This document shows positions 37,680 through 47,898 of a stretch of DNA of 64,000 bases, piece after piece. Every line of letters begins with the position of its first letter. Position 1 is the stretch's first letter. The notes under the pieces were generated by a model. The model did not search any database and had not been told where the DNA came from. It was given only the letters and a program-made list of their open reading frames with translations. Origin of the DNA: Mesorhizobium neociceri (lineage in GTDB: Bacteria > Pseudomonadota > Alphaproteobacteria > Rhizobiales > Rhizobiaceae). Made by a program: the position numbers and the translations under genes. The stretch lies in assembly GCF_013520985.1 (NCBI RefSeq), contig NZ_JACDTY010000001.1, positions 558,001-622,000 on the forward strand, in the 5' to 3' direction.

Positions 37680-37988
37680 ATGGTCGTCGGCATCGCGCAT
37701 TACCTCACCGTATCGGCGATCCTGTTCACGCTCGGCGTGTTCGGCATCTTCCTCAACCGCCGCAACATCATTGTCATCCTGATGTCGATCGAGCTCATCC
37801 TTTTGGCGGTCAACATCAATTTCGTCGCCTTCTCGGCCGCCCTCGGCGATCTCGTCGGACAGGTGTTTGCCCTGTTCGTGCTGACGGTCGCGGCCGCCGA
37901 AGCGGCCATCGGGCTTGCCATTCTTGTCGTCTTCTTCCGCAACCGCGGCTCGATCGCGGTCGAAGACGTGAACCAGATGAAGGGTTGA
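37680..37988 (+). CDS. nuoK: NADH-quinone oxidoreductase subunit K
   Basis: A 102-residue membrane subunit with three helices. The conserved glutamates of the central proton path are in M-S-I-E-L-I-L-L and A-A-E-A-A-I-G-L-A. It starts 1 bp after the nuoJ stop, and its length matches the family. Confidence 0.95.
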   Translation: MVVGIAHYLTVSAILFTLGVFGIFLNRRNIIVILMSIELILLAVNINFVAFSAALGDLVGQVFALFVLTVAAAEAAIGLAILVVFFRNRGSIAVEDVNQMKG

Positions 37989-37998
37989 CGAGGCAGTT

Positions 37999-39972
37999 AT
38001 GTATCAAGCGATCGTCTTCCTTCCGCTGCTCGGCTTCCTGATCGTCGGCCTGTTCGGCAATTCACTCGGCGCCAAGGCCTCGGAATACATCACCTCGGGT
38101 TTCCTGGTGATTTCGGCCGTGCTGTCCTGGGTTGCCTTCTTCTCCGTCGGCTTCGGCGAAGGCGAGGTGTTCACCGTGCCGGTGCTGCGCTGGATCCAGT
38201 CGGGCGGGCTCGACGCGTCCTGGGCACTCAGGATCGATACGCTGACCGTGGTCATGCTGGTGGTCGTCAACACCGTGTCGGCGCTGGTCCATATCTATTC
38301 GATCGGCTACATGCACCACGATCCGAACCGGCCGCGCTTCTTTGCCTATCTGTCGCTGTTCACCTTCGCCATGCTGATGCTGGTGACGGCTGATAATCTC
38401 GTGCAGATGTTCTTCGGCTGGGAAGGGGTGGGTCTCGCCTCCTACCTCCTGATCGGCTTCTGGTACAAGAAGCCGTCGGCCAATGCCGCCGCCATCAAGG
38501 CTTTCGTCGTCAACCGCGTCGGCGATTTCGGCTTTGCACTCGGCATTTTCGGCGTCTTCGTGCTGTTCGGCTCGGTCAATCTCGGCACCATCTTCGCCAA
38601 TGCAGCGACGTTCATTCCGGTTGAAGGCGCGCCGCAAGGCGCTGCCGTGCTCACCTTCCTCGGCTATGCGCTGGACAAGCAGGCGGCCATGACCATCGTC
38701 TGTCTGCTGCTGTTCATGGGCGCCATGGGCAAATCGGCGCAGGTGCCGCTGCACACCTGGCTGCCGGACGCCATGGAAGGCCCGACGCCGGTTTCCGCGC
38801 TCATCCACGCCGCCACCATGGTGACGGCCGGCGTGTTCATGCTGGCACGGCTGTCGCCGCTGTTCGAACTGTCGCATTCGGCGCTGACCGTGGTCACCTT
38901 CATCGGCGCCTTCACCGCCTTCTTCGCCGCAACCGTCGGCCTGGTCCAGAACGACATCAAGCGCGTCATCGCCTATTCGACCTGCTCGCAGCTCGGCTAC
39001 ATGTTCGTGGCGCTCGGCCTTGGAGCCTATGGTGCGGCGATCTTCCATCTGTTCACACATGCCTTCTTCAAGGCGCTGCTGTTCCTCGGCTCCGGCTCGG
39101 TCATCCATGCCGTCTCCGACGAACAGGACATGCGCAAGATGGGCGGCCTGAGGACGCTTATTCCGAAGACCTACTGGATGATGGTGATCGGCACGCTGGC
39201 GCTGACCGGCGTCGGCATCCCGGTGACGGTCATCGGCACCGCCGGCTTCTTTTCCAAGGATGCCATCATCGAGGCTGCCTTTGCCGGTCACAATTCGGTC
39301 GCCGGCGTCGCCTTCATCCTGCTGGTTATCGCCGCCTGCTTCACCTCGTTCTACTCCTGGCGGCTGATCTTCATGACCTTCCACGGCGAGCCGCGGGCGA
39401 GCCACGACGTCATGCACCATGTCCATGAATCGCCGCCGGTGATGCTGGTGCCGCTGTTCATCCTGGCCGCCGGCGCGCTGTTTGCCGGCATCATCTTCCA
39501 CAACGCCTTCATCGGCGAAGGCTATGCCGAGTTCTGGAAGGCGTCGCTGTTCACCCTGCCGGACAACCGCATTCTGCACGAGATCCATGAATTGCCGCTG
39601 TGGGTGGAACTGGCGCCGTTTATCGCCATGCTCATCGGCTTTGCGATCGCCTGGAAATTCTACATCCGCTCGCCGGAACTGCCCCGGAGTGTCGCTGCCA
39701 ACCATCGCTTGCTCTACGCCTTCCTGCTCAACAAATGGTACTTCGACGAGCTCTACGACGTCCTGTTCGTGCGGCCGGCAAAGGCTCTTGGGCACTTCCT
39801 GTGGAAGACCGGCGACGGCACCATCATCGATGGCCTTGGCCCCGATGGCGTTTCAGCGCGCGTCGTCGATGTCACCAACCGCGTCGTCAAGCTGCAGACC
39901 GGCTACCTCTATCACTATGCCTTCGCCATGCTGATCGGCGTGGCCGCTCTCGTCACCTGGATGATGCTCTGA
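37999..39972 (+). CDS. nuoL: NADH-quinone oxidoreductase subunit L
   Basis: Antiporter-like proton-pumping subunit (657 residues) at the distal end of the membrane arm, with the long C-terminal lateral helix. The motif [24 protein letters not shown] is intact (Lys and His of the channel are present nearby). Its stop overlaps the nuoM ATG (TGATG). Confidence 0.96.
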   Translation: MYQAIVFLPLLGFLIVGLFGNSLGAKASEYITSGFLVISAVLSWVAFFSVGFGEGEVFTVPVLRWIQSGGLDASWALRIDTLTVVMLVVVNTVSALVHIYSIGYMHHDPNRPRFFAYLSLFTFAMLMLVTADNLVQMFFGWEGVGLASYLLIGFWYKKPSANAAAIKAFVVNRVGDFGFALGIFGVFVLFGSVNLGTIFANAATFIPVEGAPQGAAVLTFLGYALDKQAAMTIVCLLLFMGAMGKSAQVPLHTWLPDAMEGPTPVSALIHAATMVTAGVFMLARLSPLFELSHSALTVVTFIGAFTAFFAATVGLVQNDIKRVIAYSTCSQLGYMFVALGLGAYGAAIFHLFTHAFFKALLFLGSGSVIHAVSDEQDMRKMGGLRTLIPKTYWMMVIGTLALTGVGIPVTVIGTAGFFSKDAIIEAAFAGHNSVAGVAFILLVIAACFTSFYSWRLIFMTFHGEPRASHDVMHHVHESPPVMLVPLFILAAGALFAGIIFHNAFIGEGYAEFWKASLFTLPDNRILHEIHELPLWVELAPFIAMLIGFAIAWKFYIRSPELPRSVAANHRLLYAFLLNKWYFDELYDVLFVRPAKALGHFLWKTGDGTIIDGLGPDGVSARVVDVTNRVVKLQTGYLYHYAFAMLIGVAALVTWMML

Positions 39973-41477
39973 TGACCGCCTGGCCAATCCTCTCGCTGGT
40001 CACCTTCCTGCCGCTGGTTGGTGTGCTGCTGATCTTGCCGATCAGGGATGACAGCCCGAATGCGCGCCGCAATATCAGGGCGATCGCGTTTGCCACCACG
40101 GCCTTCACCTTCCTGGTGTCGCTCTCCATCTGGACCGGCTTCGACAATTCGCAGGCCGGCTTCCAGTTCGTCGAGAAATACGCCTGGCTCGACTCCGGCA
40201 TCTCCTACCATATGGGCGTCGACGGCATTTCGATGCTGTTCGTCATCCTGACGACGTTCCTGATGCCGCTCTGCATCCTGGCGTCGTGGGAAGCGATCGA
40301 CAAGCGCGTCAAGGCCTACATGATCGCCTTCCTGCTTCTGGAAACGCTGATGATCGGCGTGTTCTGCGCGCTCGACATCGTGCTGTTCTACGTCTTCTTC
40401 GAGGCCGGCCTGATCCCGATGTTCATCATCATCGGCGTCTGGGGCGGCAAGCGCCGCGTCTACGCCTCGTTCAAGTTCTTCCTCTATACGCTGGCCGGCT
40501 CGGTGCTGATGCTCTTGGCCATCATGGCGATGTTCTTCCAGTCCGGCACCACCGACATCCCGACGCTTTTGACGCACAATTTCCCGGCCAGCATGCAGAC
40601 GTGGCTTTGGCTGGCCTTCTTCGCCTCCTTCGCGGTAAAGATGCCGATGTGGCCGGTGCACACCTGGCTGCCGGATGCCCACGTCGAGGCGCCAACGGCC
40701 GGTTCGGTGATCCTGGCCGCCATCCTGCTAAAGATGGGTGGGTACGGCTTCCTGCGCTTCTCCTTGCCGATGTTCCCGCTGGCGTCGGAAATGTTCGCAC
40801 CGCTGGTGTTCACGCTGTCGGTCGTCGCCATCATCTACACCTCGCTGGTGGCGCTGATGCAGGAGGACATGAAGAAGCTGATCGCCTATTCCTCCGTCGC
40901 CCATATGGGCTTCGTCACCATGGGCATCTTCGCCATGAACCAGGAAGGCGTGCAGGGCGCGATCTTCCAGATGTTGTCGCACGGCCTCGTCTCCGGCGCA
41001 CTGTTCCTGTGCGTCGGCGTCATCTACGACCGCATGCACACGCGCGAGATCGACGCCTATGGCGGCCTCGTCAACAACATGCCGAAATACGCCACCGTGT
41101 TCATGGTTTTCACCATGGCCAATGTCGGCCTGCCCGGCACATCAGGTTTCGTCGGCGAGTTCCTGACCATGCTCGGCGTGTTCCGGGTCAACACATGGGT
41201 GGCGTTCTTCGCCGCCACCGGCGTCATCCTGTCGGCTGCCTACGCGCTCTGGCTCTATCGCCGGGTGATCTTCGGCGCGCTGACCAAGGAAAGCCTGAAG
41301 GGGCTGCTCGACCTGTCGACGCGCGAGAAGGCGATCATCTATCCGCTGGTCGTGCTGGTCATCTTCTTCGGCGTCTATCCCGCCCCCGTCTTCGATGCCA
41401 CGGCCCAGTCGGTCAAGGCGCTCGTCACCAATGTCACCGCATCCATCGGCGCCGCGCAGACCGCGGCGGCGAACTAA
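39972..41477 (+). CDS. nuoM: NADH-quinone oxidoreductase subunit M
   Basis: Antiporter-like membrane subunit (501 residues, about 14 helices). Family motifs include [14 protein letters not shown] and [20 protein letters not shown]. The start at 39972 is coupled to nuoL. Its channel Glu, in F-E-A-G-L, is present. Confidence 0.96.
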   Translation: MTAWPILSLVTFLPLVGVLLILPIRDDSPNARRNIRAIAFATTAFTFLVSLSIWTGFDNSQAGFQFVEKYAWLDSGISYHMGVDGISMLFVILTTFLMPLCILASWEAIDKRVKAYMIAFLLLETLMIGVFCALDIVLFYVFFEAGLIPMFIIIGVWGGKRRVYASFKFFLYTLAGSVLMLLAIMAMFFQSGTTDIPTLLTHNFPASMQTWLWLAFFASFAVKMPMWPVHTWLPDAHVEAPTAGSVILAAILLKMGGYGFLRFSLPMFPLASEMFAPLVFTLSVVAIIYTSLVALMQEDMKKLIAYSSVAHMGFVTMGIFAMNQEGVQGAIFQMLSHGLVSGALFLCVGVIYDRMHTREIDAYGGLVNNMPKYATVFMVFTMANVGLPGTSGFVGEFLTMLGVFRVNTWVAFFAATGVILSAAYALWLYRRVIFGALTKESLKGLLDLSTREKAIIYPLVVLVIFFGVYPAPVFDATAQSVKALVTNVTASIGAAQTAAAN

Positions 41478-41495
41478 CCAAGGGTTTTGCGAACC

Positions 41496-42932
41496 ATGAC
41501 GCCGGACCTTTACGCCAGCCTTTCGCTCTCGACGCCGGAGCTGATCCTTGCCATCGGCGCGCTGGCGCTGTTGATGGTGGGCGCCTATTCGCGTGCCAAC
41601 GCCGTCAATCTGGTAACCGGCCTTGCCGTCGCTGTGCTGGTGATCGCCGGCGTTTGGCTGATCCTTTCCACGGAGCTGGGCAGCGCCTATGGCAACGCCT
41701 TCATCCAGGATCCCTTTTCCCGCTTCATGAAGGTGCTGGCGCTGATCGGATCGGCGGTGACGCTGGTCATGTCGATGCGCTTTGCCAAACAGGAGCATTT
41801 CGACAAGTTCGAATACCCCGTGCTGATCCTGCTCTGCACGCTCGGCATGATGCTGATGATCTCGGCCAACGGCATGATCGGGCTTTATCTCGGCCTCGAA
41901 CTGCAGTCGCTGGCGATCTATGTGCTGGCGGCGATCAACCGCGACAATCTGCGCTCGACCGAGGCCGGCCTGAAGTACTTCGTGCTCGGCGCGCTGTCGT
42001 CCGGCATGCTGCTCTACGGCATCAGCCTCGTCTACGGCTACACCGGCAATGTCGGCTTCCAGGAAATCGCCTCGGCTCTCGGCAGCGGCGAGCGTCAGCT
42101 CGGCCTCGTCGTCGGCCTGGTCTTCGTGCTCGCCGGCCTTGCCTTCAAGATTTCGGCGGTGCCGTTCCATATGTGGACGCCCGACGTCTATGAAGGCGCG
42201 CCGACACCGGTCACCGCCTTCCTGGCGGCGGCTCCCAAGATGGCGGCGATGGCGCTGATCGTGCGCGTCACCATGGGCGCCTTCAAGCCGATCGCGGCTG
42301 ACTGGCAGCAGATCATCGTCTTCATTTCGATCGCCTCGATGGCGCTCGGCGCCTTTGCCGCAATCGGCCAGACCAACATCAAGCGGCTGATGGCGTACTC
42401 CTCGATCGGTCATATGGGCTATGCGCTGGTCGGCCTTGCCGCCAACAGCCAGGCCGGTGTGCGCGGCGTTGCCATCTACATGCTGATCTATCTGGTGATG
42501 ACGCTCGGCACCTTCGCCTTCATCCTCGCCATGCGGCGCAAGGAAGGCAATGTCGAGCAGATCAGCGATCTCGCCGGTCTCTCCTCGACCAACCCGATCA
42601 TGGCGACGATCCTGACCATCCTGATGTTCTCGCTGGCCGGTATCCCGCCGCTCGCCGGCTTCTGGGGGAAGTGGTACGTCTTTCTCGCCGCCATCAACGC
42701 CAACCTTTATGCGCTGGCGATCATCGGCGTGCTGGCCTCGGTCGTGGGCGCTTATTACTATCTGCGCATCATCAAGATCATGTGGTTCGACGAACCGGCC
42801 GGCGGCTTCGTGCCGATGGCCAGCGAACTGCGCCTCGTGCTCGGCGTCTCCGGCGCCTTCGTGCTGTTCTACGTGCTGATCGGCGGTCCGATCGCGACCT
42901 ACGCCGAAGCCGCCGCCAAGACATTTTTCTGA
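41496..42932 (+). CDS. nuoN: NADH-quinone oxidoreductase subunit N
   Basis: Third antiporter-like subunit (478 residues, about 14 helices), with [26 protein letters not shown]. The ATG at 41496 was chosen since A-A-G-G-G lies about 11 bp upstream; a TTG at 41487 would sit on that ribosome site. It is the last nuo gene and is followed after 5 bp by birA, so birA may be read from the nuo transcript. Confidence 0.94.
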   Translation: MTPDLYASLSLSTPELILAIGALALLMVGAYSRANAVNLVTGLAVAVLVIAGVWLILSTELGSAYGNAFIQDPFSRFMKVLALIGSAVTLVMSMRFAKQEHFDKFEYPVLILLCTLGMMLMISANGMIGLYLGLELQSLAIYVLAAINRDNLRSTEAGLKYFVLGALSSGMLLYGISLVYGYTGNVGFQEIASALGSGERQLGLVVGLVFVLAGLAFKISAVPFHMWTPDVYEGAPTPVTAFLAAAPKMAAMALIVRVTMGAFKPIAADWQQIIVFISIASMALGAFAAIGQTNIKRLMAYSSIGHMGYALVGLAANSQAGVRGVAIYMLIYLVMTLGTFAFILAMRRKEGNVEQISDLAGLSSTNPIMATILTILMFSLAGIPPLAGFWGKWYVFLAAINANLYALAIIGVLASVVGAYYYLRIIKIMWFDEPAGGFVPMASELRLVLGVSGAFVLFYVLIGGPIATYAEAAAKTFF

Positions 42933-42937
42933 GCGGG

Positions 42938-43759
42938 ATGGCATTTCGGCTGGCTCCAACCTCTGAGACGGAAGGGTTCCGGCTCGAGGCCCATGACAGT
43001 ATCGGCTCCACCAACACGGTGGCGCTGGACCATGCAAGGGCAGGCGACCCCGGCAAATTGTGGGTCGTTTCCAAAAAGCAGGAAAGCGGACGCGGCCGGC
43101 GCGGCCGGGCCTGGGTGTCGCCGGAAGGCAATCTGGCCGCGACCTTGCTCGTCATCACCGGCGGTGAGCTTCGCCTTGCCGCGACGCTCGGTTTCGTCGC
43201 CGGCCTGTCGCTGGCCGACGCGCTCGACGCCGTCGTGCCGAAGGGCAGGATCGCGGTCGGCCTCGACGGCGCCAGCCAGGGGCAAAACCGTTTCGAGCTG
43301 AAATGGCCGAACGATGTGCTGGCCTCGGGCGCCAAGCTGGCCGGCATCCTCTTGGAATCGGCCATTCTCGACGGCGGCCGTTTCGCGGTGGCGGTCGGCA
43401 TCGGTGTCAATGTGGTGGCGCATCCCACTGATATGCCGTATCCGGCGACATCGCTGCAGGCGCTTGGCGCGACATGCGATGCCGAAACGCTGTTCCTGGC
43501 GCTGTCGGATGCGTGGACCGACAATGCCCGGCTGTGGGATGAAGGACGCGGGCTCGACGCCATCCGGCGGCGCTGGCTGGCGCGCGCGGCTGGGCTCGGG
43601 GGCGAGGTTGCTGTCAGGATTGACGGGAATGTGGTGCGCGGTACCTTCGAGACCATTGACGAGGACTGCCGTTTCGTGATCCGCGATGATGAGGGGTCGG
43701 TCGTGACGGTAGCCGCCGGCGACGTGCATTTCGGCGCTGTCGCGTCGGCAAAAGTTTAG
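42938..43759 (+). CDS. birA: Biotin--[acetyl-CoA-carboxylase] ligase
   Basis: Attaches biotin to carboxylase carrier proteins through biotinyl-AMP. The 273-residue protein has the catalytic E-S-G-R-G-R-R-G-R-A-W loop, the W-P-N-D-V segment and K-L-A-G-I-L-L-E, followed by a small C-terminal domain. There is no N-terminal helix-turn-helix, so unlike E. coli BirA it should not act as a repressor. It sits directly after nuoN and before RNase J, a common rhizobial order. Confidence 0.93.
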   Translation: MAFRLAPTSETEGFRLEAHDSIGSTNTVALDHARAGDPGKLWVVSKKQESGRGRRGRAWVSPEGNLAATLLVITGGELRLAATLGFVAGLSLADALDAVVPKGRIAVGLDGASQGQNRFELKWPNDVLASGAKLAGILLESAILDGGRFAVAVGIGVNVVAHPTDMPYPATSLQALGATCDAETLFLALSDAWTDNARLWDEGRGLDAIRRRWLARAAGLGGEVAVRIDGNVVRGTFETIDEDCRFVIRDDEGSVVTVAAGDVHFGAVASAKV

Positions 43760-43792
43760 GGGCTGGCCGCAGGGGCCGGGAAGGGAAAATTG

Positions 43793-45463
43793 ATGGCGAA
43801 AGCGCAAAACGCCGAACTCGTCTTCGTGCCGCTCGGCGGCGTCGGCGAGATCGGCATGAACTTCGCCCTTTACGGCTACGGGCCGCCCGGCGCGCGCGAG
43901 TGGATCGTCGTCGATGTCGGCGTGACCTTTCCGGATGCGGCGCATCCGGGCGTCGACCTGATCCTGCCCGATACGCGCTTCATCGAGGAGAACCTCGCCG
44001 GCCTGCGCGGCATCATCATCACCCATGCGCATGAAGACCATTACGGTGCGCTGCTCGACACATGGCCGAAGCTGAAGGCGCCGGTGTGGATGACGCCGTT
44101 CAGCGCCGGCCTGCTGGACGCCAAGCGCCAGGGCGAGCAGGGCGCGCCGAAAATCCCGGTGACGATCTACCGGGCAGGCGAAAAATTCACCGTCGGTCCG
44201 TTCGAGATCGAGGCCATTCCGGTGGCACATTCCATCCCCGAGCCAATGTCGCTGGCGATCACCTCGCCGGCCGGCACCGTCATCCATACCGGTGACTGGA
44301 AGATCGATCCGGAACCGACGATTGGCCCGAAGACCGACGAGGCGCGTCTCCGCGCCTATGGCGACAAGGGCGTGCTGGCGCTGATCTGCGATTCGACCAA
44401 TGCGCTGCGCGAAGGCGAATCGCCGTCGGAAGTGGCGGTGGGCGAGGGCCTGAGGGGGGTCATCCAAAGCGCCGTCGGCCGTGTCGCCGTCACCACCTTC
44501 TCGTCCAATGTCGGGCGCATCGTCTCGATCGCCAAGGCGGCGCGCGATGCGGGCCGCCAGTGCCTGGTGCTCGGACGCTCGCTGAAGCGGGTCATCGATG
44601 TCGCCGGTGAACTCGGCTACATGGACGGGTTGCCGGAATTCATCGCCGAGGAGGATTTCGGTTTCATCCCGCGCGAAAACCTGGTCATCATCTGCACCGG
44701 CAGCCAGGGCGAGCCGCTGGCTGCATTGGCCAAACTGTCGCGCGAAGAGATGAAATCGGTGTCTCTGACGGCAGGCGACACCGTGGTGTTTTCCTCGCGC
44801 ACCATTCCCGGCAACGAAAAGGCGATTCTTGAGATCAAGAACCGCCTCATCGATCTCGGCATCAAGATCATTGAGGACGGCGACGCGCTGGTTCACGTCT
44901 CCGGTCATCCCCGCCGCAGCGAATTGCGCAGGATGTACGAGTGGGTGCGCCCGCAAATCGGCGTTCCCGTGCATGGCGAGGCCGCACATCTGGTGGCGCA
45001 GGGGTCGCTGATGTCGACCTCCGGCATCGGCCAGGTGGCGCAGGTGCGCGACGGCGACATGCTGCGGCTGGCGCCCGGTCCGGCCACGATCATCGACCAG
45101 GTGCCGTTCGGCCGCATCTACAAGGACGGCAGGCTGATCGGCACCGACCAGGCGATGGGCATTCGCGACCGGCGCAAATTGTCGTTTGCCGGCCATGTCG
45201 CGGTCAATGTCGTGCTCGACGACAAATATGAACTCGCCGGCGATCCCGACCTGGTCGCCATCGGCGTCGCCGAGGCTGATGCACGTGGCGAGAACATGGA
45301 AGATCTGATGCTCGACGCGGCCGTCGGCGCGGTGGATTCGATCCCACGCCAGCGTCGCAAGGACCTCGATCTGGTGCAGGAAGCGGTGCGCCGCGCCGTG
45401 CGCGGCGCCGCCAACGAAGCCTGGGGCAAGAAGCCGCTGGTGACGGTGTTCGTCACGAGATAG
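43793..45463 (+). CDS. rnj: Ribonuclease J
   Basis: Metallo-beta-lactamase/beta-CASP ribonuclease (556 residues) acting in rRNA maturation and mRNA decay. The metal-binding motif T-H-A-H-E-D-H-Y-G-A-L is intact, followed by H-S-I-P, the beta-CASP domain and G-H-P-R-R-S-E-L. The ATG at 43793 has A-A-G-G-G-A 6 bp upstream; a TTG precedes it. Next to birA, this gene is often annotated as a beta-lactamase-like hydrolase in rhizobia. Confidence 0.92.
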   Translation: MAKAQNAELVFVPLGGVGEIGMNFALYGYGPPGAREWIVVDVGVTFPDAAHPGVDLILPDTRFIEENLAGLRGIIITHAHEDHYGALLDTWPKLKAPVWMTPFSAGLLDAKRQGEQGAPKIPVTIYRAGEKFTVGPFEIEAIPVAHSIPEPMSLAITSPAGTVIHTGDWKIDPEPTIGPKTDEARLRAYGDKGVLALICDSTNALREGESPSEVAVGEGLRGVIQSAVGRVAVTTFSSNVGRIVSIAKAARDAGRQCLVLGRSLKRVIDVAGELGYMDGLPEFIAEEDFGFIPRENLVIICTGSQGEPLAALAKLSREEMKSVSLTAGDTVVFSSRTIPGNEKAILEIKNRLIDLGIKIIEDGDALVHVSGHPRRSELRRMYEWVRPQIGVPVHGEAAHLVAQGSLMSTSGIGQVAQVRDGDMLRLAPGPATIIDQVPFGRIYKDGRLIGTDQAMGIRDRRKLSFAGHVAVNVVLDDKYELAGDPDLVAIGVAEADARGENMEDLMLDAAVGAVDSIPRQRRKDLDLVQEAVRRAVRGAANEAWGKKPLVTVFVTR

Positions 45464-45484
45464 GGCGAAACCAAGCGCTGGAAT

Positions 45485-46326
45485 TCAGCTGCTGACGGGA
45501 CGCCAGCGAAACGTCCCGTCCACCCGCTCGATGTGCCCGAGACCCGGGAACGGCATGTGATAGCCGGCGACAAGCAACCGGTGTTCCGCGGCCATTTTCA
45601 GCAAGCGCCTGCGGGTCTCGACGGCCTGCTCCTTCTCGTCGTCGAGATCGGCATGCCATTCGGGGCGCTGGATCGACACGACAGAGTGCAGGAATGCGTC
45701 CGACCAGACGAGCAATTGCTGTCCGTCGCTTTCGATGTGGAATGCCAGCAACCCTGGAGAATGGCCTGCGGCGTCGATGGCGGTGATGCCCGGCACGATT
45801 TCGTCGCCCGGCGCTACGAATGTCGCCCGGTCGGCAAGGCTGGCACAGACGCGCCGGAACAGGTCGCGATTGCTCAGCCTGGCTTCGCGCACCGTATCCG
45901 CCTCGGTCCAGAAGACAAATTCTGCCGCACCGAACACGTAGCGCGCCCGGCTGAAGACGGCTTCGCCATTGTTCACAAGGCCGCCAATGTGGTCGGGGTG
46001 CCATGCGTGATGATCACCACGTCGATTTCGGCGGGTTCGAGCCCAAGGTCTTGCAGGCATTGCAGGAGTGCACTGTCCTCGTCGCCGAATCCGGTGTCGA
46101 ACAGGATCTTTTCCGCGCCGGTGTCGATCAGCGTCGGGATGAAGCAATGCTCGTATCGATGGGGATCGATGACGTTCGAGACGGCGAGTTCCCGCACCGC
46201 GCCCGGCGATTGTCCGGGGGCGAAAGCCGCGGCGAGATTGTCGCGGAGATCGACGGCGTCGAGGAGGGCGACAACCTTGAATGAGCCAAGATCGAAGCTG
46301 AAAACGCGTGGGCGTGTATCGGACAT
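45485..46326 (-). pseudogene. Metallo-beta-lactamase-fold hydrolase, frameshifted
   Basis: The N-terminal part (46326 to about 46005) and the C-terminal part (about 46000 to 45485) belong to one MBL-fold protein of about 280 residues but lie in different frames. The break is exactly in the metal motif: the first frame reads I-I-T-H-G-T-P, the second H-P-D-H-I-G-G, and adding one base near 46000 restores I-T-H-G-H-P-D-H-I-G-G-L. The rest of the active site (G-H-S-P-G) is intact. Either a recent loss or a one-base sequencing error at a G/C run. Native substrate unknown. Confidence 0.85.
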
Positions 46327-46460
46327 TGTCTTTTGTACTTCGCTGATTTCGATTGGAACAGGGCGGCGGTTCGCCCCAAGTGCGACCTTGCGCGCCTCGG
46401 CAAAGGCTATTGATGTCGGCCGATTTGACGTAAGACGCCAGCATCGAAGCTGGAGGTTTC

Positions 46461-46865
46461 ATGCTGGGACGCCTGAACCATGTCGCGCTTGCCGTGCCGG
46501 ATCTGGCCGCGGCGATCGCTGCCTACCGCGATACGCTTGGTGCGAACGTCACGGCGCCGCAGGCGCTGCCGGAGCATGGCGTGACGGTTGTGTTCGTCGA
46601 TGTCGGCAACACCAAGATCGAGCTGCTGGAGCCGCTGGGCGAGGGCTCGCCGATCGCGGCTTTCCTCGAGAAGAACCCCTCGGGTGGCATGCATCATGTC
46701 TGCTATGAGGTCGACGACATCCTTGCCGCGCGCGATCATCTCAAGGCGAGCGGCGCCCGCGTGCTGGGCGACGGCAATCCCAAAACCGGCGCCCACGGCA
46801 AGCCGGTGCTGTTCCTGCACCCCAAGGATTTCTTCGGCACGCTGGTCGAACTGGAGCAGGCATGA
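46461..46865 (+). CDS. mce: Methylmalonyl-CoA epimerase
   Basis: Vicinal-oxygen-chelate fold enzyme of 134 residues interconverting the (R) and (S) forms of methylmalonyl-CoA. Metal-binding residues are seen in L-N-H-V-A-L-A-V, H-H-V-C-Y-E-V and L-V-E-L-E. It links propionyl-CoA degradation to the B12-dependent mutase. It overlaps the DUF1467 gene by 4 bp (ATGA), an association common in Rhizobiales. Confidence 0.9.
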   Translation: MLGRLNHVALAVPDLAAAIAAYRDTLGANVTAPQALPEHGVTVVFVDVGNTKIELLEPLGEGSPIAAFLEKNPSGGMHHVCYEVDDILAARDHLKASGARVLGDGNPKTGAHGKPVLFLHPKDFFGTLVELEQA

Positions 46866-47146
46866 GCTGGATTTCGTTTGCCGCGCTGTTCTTCATCACC
46901 TGGTGGCTGATGCTGTTCATCGTGCTGCCGTTCAGCGTCAAAACGCAGGATGACGATCACGACGTGACGCTGGGCACCGTTGCCAGCGCGCCGCGCGGGC
47001 CGCATATGCTGCGCGCCGTGATCCGCACCACCATCGTCACGGCTGTTGTCATGGGCATTTTCTACGGCCTGACGCACGGGCTGGGTTACAGCCTCGACGA
47101 AGTCCCGCACATCATCCCCGAAGCCAGCCAGGCACCGGCTAATTAA
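46862..47146 (+). CDS. DUF1467 family membrane protein
   Basis: A 94-residue protein with two hydrophobic helices (about 3-24 and 60-80) and the W-W-L-M-L-F-I-V-L-P motif typical of DUF1467. It is translationally coupled to methylmalonyl-CoA epimerase. The function is unknown; the family is largely alphaproteobacterial and often lies between mce and proS. Confidence 0.8.
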   Translation: MSWISFAALFFITWWLMLFIVLPFSVKTQDDDHDVTLGTVASAPRGPHMLRAVIRTTIVTAVVMGIFYGLTHGLGYSLDEVPHIIPEASQAPAN

Positions 47147-47362
47147 AGCACTTTCCTGCCGACAAAATCGGGCGGGCAGCATGCGGCTTTTTGTGCCTAT
47201 TTTCGGAGCATCGGACTCCAGTTTCGGCGCCTCGGGCCAAGGTTAGCAACTCCGCGCGCAAGCATAGCCAATCCTGATAGAATCGCGACCAGATCACGAC
47301 CAGATCACCCTGGCGCAAGCTCACGTGATTTGGGAACAGTTTGATCTAACCAGATGATTGGG

Positions 47363-47392
47363 CAAAAAAAATGCAAGGCACAAGGCCTTGCA
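47363..47392 (-). terminator. Rho-independent terminator of the candidate small RNA
   Basis: On the minus strand the stem TGCAAGGC/GCCTTGCA with a 5-nt loop is followed by eight T residues. The run lies only on this strand, so it serves a minus-strand transcript. No minus-strand gene is present upstream except the candidate small RNA. Confidence 0.8.
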
Positions 47393-47515
47393 ATTTAAAC
47401 GCGTTCCGATCTGTTTTCCGGTTTCCGGCGGCAGCGGGTAACCGCGCCTAGATCGCATCCTCCCAAGACTTTGACCGCGTAGGAGAGCAGATTTTTCTCT
47501 ACCCTCTCGGTTATC
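47363..47515 (-). ncRNA. Candidate small RNA upstream of proS
   Basis: On the minus strand a sigma-70-like promoter (GTGACA at 47545-47550, 17-bp spacer, CTAGTG at 47522-47527) predicts a start near 47515. A Rho-independent terminator ends near 47363, giving a transcript of about 150 nt with no convincing coding frame. A CCGG-AAA-CCGG hairpin and a GAGAG/CTCTC pair are visible inside. It could be a trans-acting sRNA or a 6S-like RNA; no family was recognised. Confidence 0.4.
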
Positions 47516-47521
47516 GGGGCA

Positions 47522-47550
47522 CACTAGCCTAACCCCGATGAAATTGTCAC
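47522..47550 (-). promoter_or_regulatory. Candidate sigma-70 promoter for the small RNA
   Basis: The -35 GTGACA and -10 CTAGTG are spaced by 17 bp on the minus strand, close to the alphaproteobacterial CTTGAC/CTATAT pattern. The distance to the terminator on the same strand is about 150 bp. Confidence 0.35.
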
Positions 47551-47898
47551 GCAGAATTTTGCCCGCTAACGGGCAATCCTGTGCTGCACTGCACAATAGT
47601 GCGGCAGGCTTTGCTTGCGAAACGAACAACACCGGGGCTGCCGCATTAATCTGGCCAGGTGTGCTGCGTCGCTCGGACGCGCAAAGCGTGTATCAGCACT
47701 TTGCAGCCAGGCGGAGCACTTTGCGCCTAAGGATTATCGTTTTCCGTTCGAAGGTCTTTGGAAGAAGAATCGATTTTTGCGATTTCGGGCCGATGCGGCC
47801 GGTCGGGTTTCCATTCCGTCACGAAATAGCTATGAAGCCGGGGCAAGCAAGCCAGCCGCGCCGATTCCGGCGCAGCCTCCTCTCTCACGGACCTGTCC
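47551..47898. other. Gene-free region before proS
   Basis: This 348-bp stretch should hold the proS promoter and leader. Frames here are short and lack ribosome sites. The 3' part is less GC-rich. I see no clear riboswitch, tRNA or repeat. Together with the small RNA locus it forms the largest gap (752 bp) in the window. Confidence 0.4.

Noticed and set aside
47321..47632. Minus-strand 103-codon frame upstream of proS
   Set aside because: It spans the promoter and terminator of the candidate small RNA, lacks a ribosome site, and has no protein-like pattern.
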